64,000 nucleotides of DNA from Daphnia pulex (Eukaryota; Arthropoda; Branchiopoda; Diplostraca; Daphniidae): assembly GCF_021134715.1 (NCBI RefSeq), contig NC_060027.1, positions 3,844,001 to 3,908,000 of the forward strand, read 5' to 3'. The notes beneath the pieces are model-generated. The model ran no database searches. It had not been told where the DNA came from and saw nothing but the letters and a program-made list of their open reading frames with translations. Both the position numbers and the translations under genes were made by a program. This document shows positions 47,914 to 61,800 of this stretch, piece by piece (position 1 is the first letter of the stretch; each line of letters opens with the position of its first letter).

Positions 47914-48610
47914 ATGAGAATTTTAAATATCAAATCCGGATTTCTGAGACGGAGGATCTCAGAATCCCCTCTGTCAACTCGACCGCAACCGGAAGAAGCG
48001 CAAAAATGGGCGGAATCTTTCGCCGTCCTTATGGCATCCAAATGTAAGTTATAAACCTGATGAAATTGACGCAACACTGTCGATTCGAAAACATGCGCAA
48101 TCAAAAATAGAAATCTAATCGCAAATTATTTTGTTCTCGGACTTTTCCAGATGGATCCTCACTCTACCGGGCGTTTTTACTGCGCGAATTCAGCAACGAG
48201 AATCTTGAATTTTGGCTGGCCGTCGAAGAGTACAAGAACTCGAAACCGCAAAAAATGGCAGCCAAAGCCCAGCAGATCTACAATGATTTCGTAGCCGTAC
48301 AAGCATCGAAAGAGGTGCGTTTTTTAAAACTTGATAGAGCTTAGCTAATTTTTATAATTTGTTTAGCAGTGGTTTTTTCAAACAAAACTAACTCTTGAAT
48401 TTTACTTTGTTTTAGGTCAACCTGGATTCTGAGACGAGACTGATCACATTAACAAACGTCCAGTCCAACAATCCGGACCAACATGTTTTCGACCGAGCCC
48501 AAAGGCGGATCCAGCACATGATGGAACGCGATTCCTACTTGCGTTTCCTCCAGTCAGAACTCTTTCTTGAACTCGTTCGCAATGAACGCTGCTCGGCATC
48601 GACAAGTTAA
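47914..48610 (+). CDS. R4-type RGS protein, copy 1 (GTPase-activating protein for G-alpha)
   Basis: Exons 47914-48043, 48151-48314 and 48416-48610 give 162 residues. The short N-terminus (MRILNIKSGFLRRRISES) is basic and amphipathic, as in membrane-targeted R4 members such as RGS4. PEEAQKWAESF leads into the RGS box (about 44-150). Hallmarks are SLYRAFLLREFSNENLEFWL, KAQQIYNDFV, KEVNLDSETR, FDRAQRRIQHMMERDSYLRF. RGS proteins speed GTP hydrolysis on Gi/Gq-type alpha subunits and shorten receptor signalling. Exon joins are in phase and no lesion was seen. The ATG follows a TTTCAG acceptor by seven nucleotides, so 5' UTR exons lie upstream. AATAAA is at 48665. Confidence 0.93.
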
Positions 48611-48664
48611 GCTTTAAGCAATAGCGTTGGCAGTCATCAGTCCGCAATGGAAACGAACGAGAAA

Positions 48665-48670
48665 AATAAA
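48665..48670 (+). terminator. RGS copy 1 polyadenylation signal
   Basis: AATAAA lies 55 nt after the stop codon. Confidence 0.6.
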
Positions 48671-50639
48671 AACGGACTGGATCAAAGCAATGGGGCACCT
48701 GAAAACAAATTATAGAACGTTTCTAAAACTATAAGATGAAATTGCAACTTAAAATGTAAAAGAAAAAACCCGTCGATTACTCTCTTTCGCAGGCAATCGT
48801 TTTAAATTATAGGGAATCGTACAGCTCTCGCGTCTACTGTGATATTTATCTAATCGGCGTTCTGGTTATGATTTGTTTAATTTCTCTAATAACACGAGCG
48901 AAATTGTGACTTTCTCTTCCGCCTATACATCTACCAGCAATTTCCAATACGAAACCCGCAAATGTGAGTTTCACGATCCCGTTGGCTAGTCTCTCTTCTC
49001 TCTCTCACATAAAAGTAACCTGCTCGTTATACAATTACATGGTTTTTTTACTTTGAAATCACTGAACGTGTAATTCATATAGTTTGACGTTCCTAGTCTG
49101 AAAATAAGCAAATGTTTCCCAATTTTGTACTATCATTGTTGTTTTTATAGGGAAACTTTTGTGCTGGTCACTGTGAGTCTATGGACCATATACCCCGGCC
49201 CGGTGTATTAATCTATATATTTTGAATGGAGATACATGTTTTTAAATAAACGTAACATTTACGGTACATACGGCGAATTCTGTATCAACTGATCTACTCA
49301 TAACGGAATAGATATTGACCATAATGAAACAAAAAAAAAACAAAAAAAAAAACAGGTGTGCATATATACAACATTGGCGAATCTTTAAATCGAAATAAAA
49401 AAGTTTGTTCAAGTAAAACAGGAAGGATCTGTAGGCCGGAAGTAAATGAATGCATTGAAAACTCGTCAAAGTCGATCTCCATCCTCATTCCACTAAACTC
49501 TTTCCATTGTGGATTGCCTCCCAGTTCCGCTTGGCAACTACTTATTAATGGCAACATCAAGAAGAACAGTTAAAGCCATTCAAATGCAACGCCGAATTCA
49601 AAGGTGTCAAATCAGCATTGCGATTTTCGCACTCAAAAAAGGGAGTATATATATCACAGCTGTGCACCTGACGCTGGCGCTGCCCTTGAGCTTGAAAAAA
49701 TTGGACAGATATTTCTTGTCCGTGACCATTTTATCTTGCACCTGAAGTCATTAATTGTAGCCACATAATTTATGGCGACGTGAACAACCCCAACGGTCCA
49801 TTCAGTCAGGCCCGGCACCTATTGCTAGCGCTTTTAAGTATACTGTGCCCAAAATTGGTGATATTCCATATAGATGACGTTATCCACATCAGTATGGGAG
49901 TGTGTAGCAACAAAATGGATGCAATCCATTTCGTGGAATTTGCCAACGAACTAGACACAGACAAATTAAAGAAAAATCTTTATTTATCATCCAGTTTGAC
50001 TGCAGTCTGGAAAACAAAGTGCGAAACTCCTTGCTCAACAAGTATATGGCAATCGATGGCATTAGCAGTAGCATAAATTGTATGTTTCTTTTTTAAGCAA
50101 ACGTATTTTATTCGAGATCATTCTACCTATAAAAAAAAGACTGGTGTACGCTAGCCTAGTCTACATCACGTGTCGAGTGAGTGTCGACATTAATCGAGTA
50201 CCGAGAGTGACCATTCATCAGCGAGCGTGCATTTCTAGCTAGCGTATAAATAGCCAAATCAGCACTTCACCTGCTGTTTCGCTGGGGAGGAAATGAAGCC
50301 TGGCTCCAACCAGACACAATAACTATCGACGCCGTGAGCTGGACGATTGACGTAGTTCGTCGTCTACATGGCGGAGCCTTTTATCTGGAATGAGTTCTAT
50401 AAATATACGCGAATTAAGTTACCGATAACGAAAAACGTCGTTCGCCGTGTTGTCTCTCACTTCATTAGTAAACGCACTCTATTTTTACGGACACCTGATG
50501 GAACTAATAAAACATATCCACATACGATTCTAGAACGATAGTGGCAAAACGGTCGACTGTCAGTCTACTCTCATGTCTGGGCGTCAATTAAAAGTCTGCA
50601 TTGTTGAGGCGTGATCTAAATTCGATAGGAGGTGCCGGT
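48671..50639. other. Intergenic downstream of RGS copy 1
   Basis: No supported gene. A-rich simple sequence lies at about 49327-49353. GTATAAATAGCC near 50246 is a good TATA box in plus orientation, with no identified gene after it. A similar CTATAAATAG lies in the corresponding part of the second duplicate (about 62629). Confidence 0.45.
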
Positions 50640-51260
50640 GTGAAACGTTTCTAGTTACACTTTGCTTGAAGTGTTCAAAGAGTTGAAATAATTTTGAATT
50701 TGATTGTTTTGTTACCCACAGTTGTGAGGTACAAAACCGGGCCTGATCTGCAGTCGTTCCACAAAATGGAATTGTTTAATGAACCCTAATAACTGAGTCA
50801 ACAAAAACGCAAGGGAAAACAAGTTCCAGTCAAAAGGCCTAACTCAGGAATAATCGTAGCTCCGTGTCACGATTTACAATCAATGCCACTAAATACTCAA
50901 AAGGGAAGTATTGAGATATATTTTTCCTACCTTTAAGCCTGAGAAATACGGCCAGGCGTCCAAAAGTGCTGCTCCATCCGCAGAATAGTTGAATCCACCA
51001 GGCGGGATAGAAAAAAGGACCTCAGACTCGTGAATACACCCACCCTCACATGGGTGTACACGAGGACACAGAGGATTTGAAGAAAGGGGAAGAAGATATT
51101 CTCAGCCGTCATCGGTAGTTTATCCAATCGAATGGAATGCTGTGTTATCTAAATAAAAAATAAAAAATGGATTACAAAAAATATTTATACAAACAACTAC
51201 TCAACAAGGAAGGAAAAGGAATTTAAGGTTTCCACGTTGCATTTATGCAAGTAATGTATA
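50640..51260. repeat. Segmental-duplication block, copy 1
   Basis: This roughly 620-bp block matches 63290-64000 over most of its length. Shared stretches include TGAATTTGATTGTTT, CTGAGTCAACAAAAACG, GGAATAATCGTA, GAATAGTTGAATCCACCAGG and GGACCTCAGACTCGTGAATA. It follows RGS copy 1 as the second block follows RGS copy 2, so both belong to one tandem duplication. Confidence 0.85.
50931..51148 (-). other. Candidate exon inside duplicated block, copy 1
   Basis: The minus strand has TTTAG|ATAACACAGCAT as acceptor and CTTAAAG|GTAGGA as donor, both kept in the second copy. One frame, open from about 51074 to the donor, reads CEGGCIHESEVLF, then SIPPGGFNYSADGA, then ALLDAWPYFSGLK. A stop lies further 5' in that frame, so the true acceptor may be internal. 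The family is not recognised. A non-coding RNA exon is an alternative. Confidence 0.35.
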
Positions 51261-54200
51261 ATTAAAATATCCAGCAGGTTGCAGGAATAAAAGTAATGAA
51301 AATCATTACCCGGTAAGCGATGATGCTGAGATTGTTGCTGATGACAGGGGGGCACCAGCAAAAGAAAATCTTGTTATGATCTTGTTGTTATGATGGATGG
51401 CTCAAGCCTCAGATCTACAAAAAGGAGAAAGTTACAGTACAAACAAAATGCCATGCATTGACAAGGGGATTACATGATAGACTATGCCAGTCAGGAAGTA
51501 ACATTAGTACACAAATATTTGGAACAGGTTTAACTCTTCTATTTACCATAATCATTCTATTTGTAATTTTTATTTTATTTACCTGCCAAACAGCACGGAG
51601 TGTGTATTAAGCTTTTCCTTAATGATTCGCGAATAGAGTTATTAACATGACGAGCACAGTTTTGTAATTTAAAGCAGAGCAGACGACACTTCTAATTTGC
51701 CATGTAATTAAGATGGTTTAGATCGATAGTTAGCCATATTTAAGATCGATAGAAATATTAAAAATCGACTCTTCCCCCTTAAATCCAATCCGTCAAAATC
51801 CTTCCGGCAACACCGAAATTCAGGGAATATCATTGGCTGGCTGTGAATATTCCAGGCAAAGATTTCAAGAAACGATAAGTAATTATATAAGAAGTTTGCT
51901 CTACACTATAGACTAATTATAGTGAGTCATTAAGGAATCCCAATACGTTTGCTCCGGCTCTCCAGACTCCATGCAGACATGGTAGATAATGATTTTGCCA
52001 ACAAATTTTCGCTAGTCGTATTCATAGGTCCCGGAAAAACATTTTGAAACCTTTTTTGTTCCTTGTCTGTAAACGCAATCGACCTACTAAAAACAGATGA
52101 AAAGAACAGAAATAGCAGAAGAGAAATTTATTTTTAGCAAATTAAACGAGAGAGAGGAGAAGAAAGAAAGAAAAGGAGGAAAAAAAGGTGAACAGCCCTT
52201 CAGGACGATCAACACATGATGGGAGGAAAAAAAAAGAAAAGAAGCGAAAAAGCGTTGCTGGAACATTCGATATTCTCAAGTTTGACGTCATTCGCCTAAC
52301 GGTCGAAATAATAAGAGGTTGTTAGTCTTTCATTTTGACAGTCGTTGAGAGTATATGGACTCATTTTTCATTCCGTGTCGTGTCCGGTCATTCAAAGCCG
52401 TTGAACTTGGAACTTGACAGAATAACGCTGTGCCTATGATTGACGTCGTTTTTTTCGTTTTAGATTTTTATCCTGCACCTCGATTCCCGTGGCGGCCGGA
52501 GTGACGTCAAGTTTGACACCGAATTACATACCGTAGACAAGTTGAAAGTCATCAGGAACGAAACGGGTGAGGTCGTACAGTTCTATCGCCGCATACAAGT
52601 TACTACACTCATGGGACGCTTTAATTAATTTGTGATTCCTCCTGGCATACTTGAACTCAATTTACTCTCTCTTTCGCGTTCGGTGCCAGAGATGTAGAAT
52701 GCTTAATTATGCCTCTCATGGTTTGAATTCTTAATCTTTTTGTTCTGAGCATGGAATTTGTGAAATAATTACACATTAGTGTTGGTTTTTGAAGCAGAGA
52801 GAAATAATGTTCTTATGTAATCTCAAGCATTTCATTTCTTATTGCCCGCACTTTATTAGGTATCGACACAATAGTTCCTTTGACGTCTGGACTCTACGAC
52901 ATCTCCGTCTTTTTTTTTAATTTCTTTTAGATGGCGTCTGTGGGTTGCTTGGCAACGCAATTTTTCGCTTGAGATTTCCCTGAGCTATCGAATCAACGTG
53001 TCCGGCGGAGACAGGTAAATAAATGTGCTGCGAACGCTGTCCATATCAGCTTGGTTGCTACAACATTTCTTGGCATCATTTATCTATCCGTCTATTACAC
53101 TATTAAATATATTTGATTCCCGGTACTGTAACATGTGATAACAGGAATAGGCAGGAAAGAAAAAAAAGCTTTTGATTTCGTTACCGGGAAAGCGAGAAAG
53201 GAGCAATCGTACAAGAGAGAGTAGCTACACGCCCAATCTAAATTGGCCAAGCCGGGCCAAGCACGGCTGAGGATTCCAAAGATTCAATAAAACATTTTCT
53301 CTTTCAAATAAAAAAATGTATAAAAGAATAATAGTAACACAATTAGGAATAGATGCCACGTGAGTTTCTCCAGTCACATGTTCTGTAGCAACGGGTTTGC
53401 ACGCGTTAAAAAAAAGGAGCAATCATCGATTTAAAAGAAATAGTAAATCGAGTCGATCAAAACTCTTTCGAGCTTGTTTATTCTCTAACTGCTGCTGGCA
53501 TCGATTGCTGTTAGAGTAGCTAGTTTAGCCTTGGTAATCTAGACGGTACACAATGGTTGCTATTTTCGTCGGTCACTCGATCCCTTCCCACAGCATTGCA
53601 TAGCATCGAAATCAATAAATCCCCGGATGTTCCGACGTGGAGCACGAATCTCAGAACAATCTGATCATTTCGACAGACGACAGCAGGAAGCGTGCCAGCA
53701 GGAAGGCATTTCACATTTTTATGTACAATAGGGGGTTCGAACGTGATTAATGAAATGTATAGAAATGGATACCTTGATCGTCTGGTATGATACCAATTTT
53801 CATTCCACGTGTATAGCTCGGCGCCCTTATTGCTTTATAATATATCTTTTATGATTTTAAAGAAAATGAATTTTATCCTTAAGTTTCTTGGTTCGTTCCT
53901 CTTGAGTTGCTAGGATATGTGTCATTTTTGCTTAGGGTGGTTGGCCTCTCCACGGGTGCGACCTCCGGTTGCCGGGATATAGACAGCGATTATACACTTT
54001 CGTCAATTAGTTTGCGCTTGCCTGAGTTGCGGTACGATCTCTGCTGCCTTTTGTAGAAGGCCTAATAAACCGTGAATTATATATCGGTACGGTAGTATGC
54101 AATTTCCTTCGATTCATCGCATTTACAGGGTGAAAGATGTTGTCGAGCATCGGCGAAGCGAAACATTTTCAAGGGTATAGATTTCAGTTGTATAATGGCC

Positions 54201-57200
54201 AAAATACGCGGATGCCTTCCTGCCGCACGGAACAAGCAGGGTGAATATAAGAGAATCGAATCCTTTTTCTTCGCTTGATTCCAGAGAAGTCATCAATAAA
54301 ACCATCAACTTATCGATTCAATTGGAATTTTTTCTTTTTTATCTCGTTGATGGAGAAACAGAATAGCTCGATCATTCGACTCCGGACGGATAATTTGCGA
54401 TCAAAAAGTGCAACTTCAGCGCGTGAAATTATAGATCCCCTGATTACGGTATATTTCCCGGGTATAGCCTCGTTTTCGCCTTAATTTCGATACATGTAAT
54501 AAATGAGCCTAAATTCTGTAGACTTTAAAAGGATGTAGGAGTCCACTGTGATTTGAGATCAAGTTTCGACGGACGTTGGGAAGGATGCTGATGGTCGCCT
54601 AGCGACTTGACCGTGCGTCACTTGTCATGGATCGATCTTCGAGTCACAAGACCTTTGCACTTGCGAAAATTTGAATGGTTTGGTCATCGTATTGTCAAAG
54701 GGCCACTTTTATTGTCCACAGACAGTCTACAGAGTTAAGTTCTTACAAGACCTTCGAGCGATCTCACGTGTCGATAATAGTAGACTTAGACTAACCAAAC
54801 TTAAATCGGAGAAACATGTTATAAACGTACAGTACCGCATATTACACACGGTAAAAAATCTGTAGAAATATCACGAAAATGTTTTGAAACTGCCGTGTCA
54901 AATTCAGATGCGCAAAATGAATTGGCAGCCCAGATTTATCAAAAGGTGACGAGCTTTGGCAGCGAGTCCATTATAAATCGTGTTCCTTATACTGTACGTA
55001 ACTTTTAGTTGAACTCTTTTTACACTCTCAAAGAGTGTAAAGGCTTCAATTCACAGAGCATAACTTTGATGAAAAACTATTATACTCCATGACCGTCATT
55101 CACGAATTGCTAAAAGGTAGGTTAAAGACGCCTTCGCACAGGAAGAGGAGAGAGTGATCGTGATCGCTAACGAAATAAGATATGCACCCTGAACCTTGAT
55201 GTATTCTCAACGACAGGTACGCAGTTTAAACATTCAAAAAGAAGTAGAGCTGTAAATTAAATTTCCCAACATGGGAGTCACGCGCTTGCCACACGTGATT
55301 TTGTGACCGTCCTTTGGATCAAGTGAGACGGAAGTGAGGCCCATTCACGAGGGAAGAAGCGCCATTAAAATAAAACGAAAAAAAAAACGAGTCTATGTAC
55401 ACGTTTTCCTTTCAAATGGACGATCTAAACTCGTTAAAGCCTTTTAGCTGATTTACTATTACCGTAAAACGGATGGTTTTTCTTTTCCCCCTTCCTGTGC
55501 TACAAGACTTCGACCATTTTTTTCTTCTAAACTAAACTATGATCTTTGCGACAGTTTCAAAATCACGTGTGGAAAACGCGTGACCGACAGTCAAAAATTC
55601 AATTTCATTTTGGAGATGCATTCCATTAGACGAGTAAGTTCAACGACATTTGCTTATTACAAGCCAAGATTGCTTAAGAGGGAAGATCCGTGTGACAGTT
55701 AATAATGTTATAGCGTATGCATGTTTTTACCCATAGAGAAAAAGAGCTAAAATCAACAGGAAAATACACGTGACATCAAATTGTTTTACGCAAGCAAACA
55801 AATATCTCGTATGGTAAAAAGCAAAGTTTACTCGGGCTTATTAATCGAGCGGGAACTTGCACAAGTGAATTCAGACTATGAGGGCAATTGCGTTCCCGTC
55901 TGCCAAAAATTCTGCTTTTACTGTCTGAAAAAAGAAATTTGTTTTTCTGCTGGACATCTTTTATAAGAATGAGACTGAGACAAATTCAGACATGCAAATC
56001 GAACAACCCAACCGCCCAAAAAGGAATTCAAACTCTCCGATTACTTATAGCTGCCGTGTTTTCCATACGTTACTGTTTGATATGCCCCAGCGACTTCACT
56101 TATTTGGTTGTTCGTTATACGCCGTATCTTACTCCGAATTCTAGTTGACATCCTTTGACGGAAAGCAGTCTAAATAACAGACGCATATGAATGTAAGATG
56201 ACGTTAAATTGATAAAGGAGTGAGGAACAATAGCAGATAGTCTGCTGAAGAGTCTCTATTTGTTCTCCGATATTTTCTCCATCTTTCCTGAACTGCTGTG
56301 TCAGCTCGAGCTATTTTTGCGACCGCCGCTTGCCAGTATATGCAAGAATTATTTGCAACCCAACCTGCTGGCAAGATGATATGATCGACCCCGTTTATCT
56401 CGAGATCAAAACTGTGTACTGTGTGTCTTCACTCACGTCAGCAGGAGCCTGGAAGTCATATATAGGAGCTGGCAACAATATATGATCCGGCTGCCATTTA
56501 TATTGCCCACGCTGGCTATACACAGTATACATACGACACATATTCCGCCCAATAGACGAAGAAGAAGCACTTTTATAGATCCAAGATTGAGCAATCATCC
56601 TCAGTCAGCTCTCCCCTTCACGTCTATAGCTGCTGTACGACATTTGTGTGACGTGCGATATCTTTGAGTGGGGCAAACACGATAGCCTGCTTCCCTTTCT
56701 ATCAAAATGTTTTCGTAGAAATGGCAGTGACTTATAATATGCCAACAGACTGTTGTTGGACGTTTCTTATTTGCTAATGGAGAGTTTGAGGGGGAAAACA
56801 AGGGAGAATGGTGTGTACAGCTTTACAGCTGTACACGAGATGTCAATAGTAAAGAAAGCGAATTCGTGTGAAGCTATTGAAAAAGAGTATCACTGAACTT
56901 TGTCAGTTTTTCTGTTATGTCATTGTACGAACCTGACGGCTTTCTGAAACTGAATCAAAGTTAACGAAATCTATTATCCAGATACTAATGTTGCTATCGG
57001 ATAACTGACCGTGCGGATGTAATGTCTGCATATGGGTCGCCATATAGAACCGCGCATGCTGTCATTCAGTTTCTACCTGTTCAAGAACAAAACAATTATA
57101 TGCATCGTCTATCTGAAGGGAAAAAGCCTCTCCTGCATCGCCCAATTATATAGCGACAAGGTCCGTTTGATGGACAGCCGATGCGGGTTGCTGGGCGATC

Positions 57201-57625
57201 CCGTCCGATTATCCGTGAGCTTTCGACGTCGGTACCATTCGTCTTTTTAACTCGACAGAAAAAGAAGAAGCGAAACGTGTCTCTCTTCTTTTCTTTTTAT
57301 CAACTTCAAACGCTCAATATTAAAAGAGAAAGCTATAAAGTACCGAAGGGGAATAAACACATAGGCAACCAAAGTTGAAACACAAATTGGACTATTCTTC
57401 AGCAGAAAGATGCAATAACGGCCATAAAAAGAAAGAAAAAGAAAACAAATTTGTCCGCTATGTAGGAAAACACTGCGATGCGCGCGCAATATTTAAAAAT
57501 AAGCAAAGCCCCCTCCCCCCCCAACCCCCCATAGCGTCGGCTCAGTTGGAGACTTGCGTTACGTTTCTCACCATCACAGACAGACAACCACTCTTTCCGA
57601 CCTCAGAATTTCCCGGCTGTCAAAT
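51261..57625. other. Long intergenic or regulatory region before RGS copy 2
   Basis: No exon supported. Two CRE palindromes sit close together (52283 and 52502). CACGTG occurs at 53357, 53806, 54765, 55292, 55564 and 55767. A small perfect hairpin (TTTACACTCT with its complement, three-base loop) is at 55019-55041, and a C-rich run lies at about 57509-57530. Low-complexity purine runs occur at about 52080-52250. Confidence 0.45.
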
Positions 57626-57681
57626 ACATAAACGAAGCAGTCTTGCTTTCACTCCCGCAGACTCTCTTCCACCAGTGTCAG
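57626..57681 (+). promoter_or_regulatory. RGS copy 2 promoter-equivalent with degraded TATA
   Basis: Aligned to copy 1 through CAGACTCTCT and GTCAGGTGCGC, the TATATAAAG of copy 1 corresponds to TACATAAAC here, and the TTCAGC initiator to TTCACT. The putative donor GTCAG|GTGCGC is kept at 57681. Confidence 0.5.
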
Positions 57682-58066
57682 GTGCGCAAGTGAATTCCTC
57701 TCTCTCTCTCCTTATCATCTATTCTCTCTAATAAAAGACTACACCTATAGTGAAAATTCGAACAGTGGATTATTTATGCTGTGTGTCAAATTGAGATATG
57801 ATCTATACGCCAACGACGTTCGTCATCACAATTTGTTACGTCAAATAGAAACATTGATTGACAACCAGTGAGTTTTCTCCAACATCACTGGGGAACAGAC
57901 ATTCCATGCTAAAGAATATCTATCGGTTTCTTCAAAGGTCTAACAGCTTCATTTCACTGAATACGAAAAGGTCAGTTTTGATTCCTCCGAGTTAAATACA
58001 AAAATTGTTACTTACATCAACAATCAATTAAAAATTTTGGGTTTTCTGTACAGTTGTAAACCGGAA

Positions 58067-58868
58067 ATGCGACTTTTGAATTTGAAATCCGGATTATTTC
58101 TGAGACGGAGGAACTCCGACTCGCCGTTGTCGGCCCGACCCCAGCCGGAAGAGGCCCAGAAATGGTCAGAGTCCTTCGCTGCCCTCATGGCATCCAAATG
58201 TAAGTGGATCTAATTACCGTTTCATATACACACAGCCGAGCCGATGGTATTTGGGTTCCGCCGTGACGAATGGCGCTCAATATACCGATAAGGGCGCCCG
58301 TCTTTAAAAGAAAAGTTGTAGAAATTATAAACGAATAAGGGTATCATTATAATACTCTTCCTTGCATATCAATGAGGCCATATTCATTAACCAGCAATTG
58401 AATGTTTCCTATATCTTTCCAGATGGATCCTCTCTCTACCGGGCGTTTTTACTGCGCGAATTCAGCAACGAGAATTTGGAATTTTGGCTGGCCGTCGAAG
58501 AGTACAAAAACTCGAAACCGCAAAAAATGGCAGCCAAAGCCCAGCAAATCTACAACGACTTTGTGGCAACCCAATCGCCAAAAGAAGTGCGTTTGTAATT
58601 GTGTTTCAAGTCAACTCTATCTCATCTGTTAACTAACATTTCCCGACTTTTTGCTGATTTCCAGGTCAACCTGGATTCTGAGACAAGGCTCCTGACATTG
58701 ACTAACGTCCAGTCGAATAATCCTGACCAGCACGTTTTCGACCGAGCCCAAAGGCGCATCCAGCACATGATGGAAAGAGATTCCTACCTGCGTTTCCTCC
58801 AGTCGAAGCTCTTCCTCGAACTCGCCTTCCCAGAACGATATTCATCATCGAGTGACGTTTCCGACTAG
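58067..58868 (+). CDS. R4-type RGS protein, copy 2
   Basis: Exons 58067-58199, 58423-58586 and 58665-58868 give 166 residues with the same intron positions and phases as copy 1. The N-terminus MRLLNLKSGLFLRRRNSDS has one extra residue. The RGS box is nearly identical to copy 1: the middle exon differs only at the end (ATQSPKE against AVQASKE). The last exon keeps TLTNVQSNNPDQHVFDRAQR and DSYLRFLQS, with Lys in place of Glu next, and then the tails diverge (AFPERYSSSSDVSD against VRNERCSASTS). The first intron is about twice as long as in copy 1. Strong protein conservation with silent differences suggests both copies are under selection. AATAAA at 58894 lies 25 nt after the stop. Confidence 0.93.
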
Positions 58869-58893
58869 TCACACGAGTCCATCCGATGATAGA

Positions 58894-58899
58894 AATAAA
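58894..58899 (+). terminator. RGS copy 2 polyadenylation signal
   Basis: AATAAA immediately downstream of the stop; the closest and clearest signal in this region. Confidence 0.6.
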
Positions 58900-61800
58900 A
58901 GAATATTGTCAACCTTCCGAAACCCAAAACCAAAAATCGACAAACGGAAACAGAAAAGGGAAGGCAAAGCCTTTGGGGTTTTTGTCAAAAATCTCTTTGA
59001 ACATTATATAGGGCACAATTTTGCACGCTATGATACCTCTTTCAAAAAAAGAAAAACGTCTCTCCTTCTCTATATTTATTGAAGAACTGCATTTCATAAT
59101 CAAATTTTTCCACGTTGTCCCCAATCTCGTCTATACTTTTTCATTTTTCTATAGTCCGCGCGAAAAACTGTGATTTTTGTTTTCTCTAGCTCTCTCTTTG
59201 CGATCCTTGATATGGAAAAAACGGCTGGTCGTTTGACTCGCGGGATTTTTTAAAATTAATTTCTTTGGCCTGTCAATTTTCATTGTGAATGTGATACATA
59301 ATGACTTGTAAATAAATGACGAATTCAAACGTATACTATACACATTTATAGTAGTAAACCTGAATCATTTAAAGCGCGCTATAACATCACAGGGCTAGAA
59401 AGAATTCCCGGTTCGATTATATGGACCAGTCCCGTACAGACGGCACGATGACGGCACGATGACGTCATTGTGATACTGCATTGACGTTGGGACACGAAAT
59501 GAGATTCCTCGTCTTCCGAGTTGAATGTATACACACCGCGGGTATTGATCGAATGCTTGGCTGCTGCTGCCAATTTGGAATTGATTCCGCTGGTTAATTG
59601 CAAGAAAGCTGTTCACACAAAGTTGATGCGAGCGTCAACGTTGTGTGGGTGGGTTTGACTGACTGTCGGGGGTTCGTTGCATTTCTAATTTTACACTCGC
59701 TGTGCGCTAAAAATAGACCCAAAGTGGCGAAGAAGAAGTGAAATCTAACTGTGATATCATACAATAAAGACGAAAAAAATTGAAACATTCAAACAATTGA
59801 CCATAGTTCATTAAACAGGCTCGAGGGAACCTAAACGAACTGGGCTGATATTTGCAACAAATAACATTTCGCCAAGTCGTTAGGTCCACTGGAGTTTGAT
59901 GTCATCCGCCAACGGGGTCCGTTGGCTCTTTGGTTAGAAAACAATTGCGTTTTGATTTTTATTCTAGATCAAACTCGCATCGAGCGAATCGGCCATTGTT
60001 ACACAGCGCCATAAAAACTGTTTGGCACAAGATGATGGCAAATTATAATTGCCTATAAAACAGACGGCCCCTTTTCCCGTCTTTGCTACGACCAAACGTA
60101 CCGAAAGCCCGAAGTACAACGTACCCGAAGTTCACTGGGGCCGTTTTTAATTAGTGGTCGTAGGGAACAATTCGTTTTCAATGTATATAAAGCCGAACTA
60201 GACGAACTATATGTACTGTAGCCTCTCTAGTCTGTGCGTAAATCCCGTTTGGATCTTTCTTTGGGTATATCTTTGTCAGGACAAAAATGTAACACAAAAG
60301 TATCGAGTCTGAGATATAGGTAATCATTTACATAAGTAGATTGGGTCTCCATTCTTGTAGGAGGACGACAAATCAAAATGTGATAAATATAAGACCTTCG
60401 AGAAATTAGATATAACAACTTCCGGTCGTTCATTTTAATGAGGGCCATTACGCAGATATAATGAATGCAATTTGCATCGAAGTTGACCTGCAGACTGTGA
60501 GATTTCTCACGATTATCTCAATGTCGTTTCACGACTTTCACGCGTAATTTATTTAAATTAGTTAATTATTATATATTAAAATATAATATAATTAATTAAT
60601 TAAAATAAATTTTGAATATATGAACCCCCGCAATCGTCGATTTTTCGGTTGAAAATTGCACACATTTTTGTTTGACTCCAGCTACACACAGATATCAATT
60701 TGTCAGTTCATTCTTTACCTGTCAACTTATCAATATTATTGACAGTTCCAAAGGTTATCTAAGGCAAATGCAGCGACCTTCAATCTCTTGTTTTTTAGCA
60801 CGTAATCTTCCTAGAAAGTGCAATAAGGTATAACAAGTCGATGAATCGCCAAGGGCGGAGCGCCCTTGTCTTTGGACTATATACTACTCGCAAAAGTATT
60901 TTCAGATTTATTGGATATTCTTTTCTATGTTTTTTTTTTAAACTTAACTAGAACATAAGTGTGAAACAAGAGTTCGCTCCGGAAATGAATTTTCGATTTT
61001 CATTCTTTGAAATTTGAATTGAGATCAGGGAACAGAGATATAGGCTCCAGACATCCGTAACACACTAGCCTTTTCTTTCTTTTTCTTCTTTTGAAAGTTC
61101 CCTTTTAAAAAATAAAAATCCTTAGACTATAGAAATCCTTTTTCAGTTTCCTGACAAAAAAAGGTGATGGAGCGTCTCGAGACCGGATTTTATCGATCCC
61201 TGCCGTATTTGACTAGGCGATGAGGGGGAGAGAAAAAAAAAAAAGAACTTTTTTTATCAATCCAACTTTGATCAATACCCTCTTACAGCTATAGAGTTTT
61301 TTAACCTATGGACATCTCGTGTTCCGACAGCCGAGCTCGCCTCTTCTGTGAGAATTCAAAAAGCCTCGAGACTTGTTGACACGTTTTTTCATTTGAGTTT
61401 CGCTCTAATTCAGAGAGACGCAGGGATAGTCCTATTCAAGTATTTTTTTTTTTTCAAAGAAGAAAAGTTCAGGACGACATAGAAAATGGGCGTTACCAAA
61501 AAGAGATAGGATAAAAAGAAAAACTTTGTAGAGGATATAAATTTTCCATCACCCATATACCGTCTACAAAAGGAAAGAAAAGAAAAAATCTTTAAACCCT
61601 GATGATCGATTTTCCCAGAATCTTTCGCCTAACATTTTGTTTTAAAAAAAAAAGTAACGCTCAATGCTGATAACTACTACCAAGAATTTTCATCATCGTT
61701 TCTACTATTAACTGGGAAAGAGAAAATAAATAATTAGTACAGTATCTAGTTTGCGTCATCGCGTCAACCTGTCTCGATGACGTTACAAGAGAAAATCAAC

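Noticed and set aside
49780-50076. 98-residue plus-strand frame
   Set aside because: Composition is not coding-like, no upstream promoter or homology, and it is not visible in the matching part of the second duplicate.
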